Source of the DNA: Cellulomonas xylanilytica
GTDB taxonomy: Bacteria > Actinomycetota > Actinomycetes > Actinomycetales > Cellulomonadaceae
DNA: 64,000 nt
Assembly: GCF_007989805.1 (NCBI RefSeq)
Contig: NZ_BJUB01000004.1
Location: 307,824-371,823 of the forward strand
Direction of reading: 5' to 3'
Part shown: in pieces, positions 63,814 through 64,000 of the stretch
Layout: the number at the start of each line of letters is the position of its first letter
How positions within the stretch are numbered: position 1 is the first letter of the stretch
Notes under the pieces: model-generated
Seen by the model: the letters and a program-made list of their open reading frames with translations, nothing else
What the model was told of the DNA's origin: nothing
Database searches by the model: none
Made by a program: the position numbers and the translations under genes

Positions 63814-64000
63814 CTGTGTGCTCTCCTCGTCGCGATCGACCGCCCCATCGTCTCATCCCCGACCCGGGCAGCCTGACGGCTTCCGGCGGGTCGCACCGAC
63901 GATGCGGAACGGGGACGACACTGCGGTGATTCCTGGTGATCAATACGCCCGACGTCGCGCGCACAGAATTGCTGTAGAAACAGAAAGAGCCACCCCCGTA
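63814..64000. other. Intergenic region at the right edge
   Basis: No gene is supported here. The bases from about 63940 are unusually AT-rich for the window and include ACAGAATTGCTGT and CTGTAGAAACAG, both short inverted repeats. They may belong to a promoter or the edge of a neighbour beyond the window. Confidence 0.4.

Noticed and set aside
63814..64000. Short minus-strand frame of 61 residues at the right edge
   Set aside because: Composition is Arg-rich and random, no ribosome site or similarity is seen, and it lies in a likely promoter region.

Overview
The window is chromosomal DNA of a very GC-rich actinobacterium. Several features point that way: strong third-position GC bias, frequent GTG starts, an imuA'-imuB-dnaE2 mutasome, an actinobacterial suf order with a Rieske protein inside it, MctB and SteA, and a tlyA-nadK-recN-steA-mctB-pyrG order that I recall from Mycobacterium and Streptomyces. 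A GH10 xylanase gene and the general gene content suggest the Cellulomonadaceae (Micrococcales). That genus-level guess is inference. I see no rRNA or tRNA gene, insertion sequence, prophage or CRISPR array.

Layout. 0-6.6 kb: SOS-controlled mutagenic translesion synthesis operon (imuA'-imuB-dnaE2) behind a LexA box, with the last codons of a convergent gene at the left edge. 6.7-11.4 kb: small accessory or metabolic genes on the plus strand (membrane protein, PEBP, YbaK, Fic, membrane protein, hydrolase). 11.4-19.2 kb: SpoU methyltransferase, intracellular xylanase and MFS transporter, then a TetR-controlled heterodimeric ABC exporter. 19.2-22.7 kb: SPFH/NfeD membrane pair, an ABC ATPase and an unknown gene. 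22.7-27.0 kb: divergent glgA and glgC, serB and a DUF4037 gene. 27.0-29.1 kb: fabG-fabI-sixA. 29.3-34.6 kb: DUF3099, a small Cys protein and SURF1, then ABC-F and the biotin ECF transporter bioY-bioM-bioN. 34.7-36.6 kb: a zinc metallopeptidase and a secreted DUF5648 repeat protein. 36.7-43.7 kb: sufR-sufB-sufD-Rieske-sufC-sufS-sufU-sufT. 43.7-48.9 kb: two ABC-2 transporters flanking a membrane protein and heme A synthase. 48.9-63.8 kb: a long minus-strand block with a huge disordered TPR protein, HAD phosphatase, a 52-residue protein, tlyA, nadK, recN, steA, mctB, a WecA/MraY-like protein, murJ, pyrG and a Nudix hydrolase.

Organisation. Genes are packed very tightly. About twenty junctions are 1-8 base overlaps, mostly ATGA or GTGA, which implies translational coupling. 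No gene-free gap exceeds 300 bases. Fifteen starts lie 6-8 bases after a TA(G/C)NNT hexamer and are probably leaderless transcripts. The clearest regulatory sites are a perfect LexA box before imuA', a 20-bp TetR palindrome placed between the -35 and -10 of its own promoter, and a 30-bp palindrome before sufR containing CAAC-N6-GTTG. The most unusual protein is the 966-residue TPR protein. It has about 25 Tyr-Gly-(Asp/Glu/Asn)-Arg repeats at the N-terminus and a long Asp/Ser tail. Most of the window is otherwise housekeeping.
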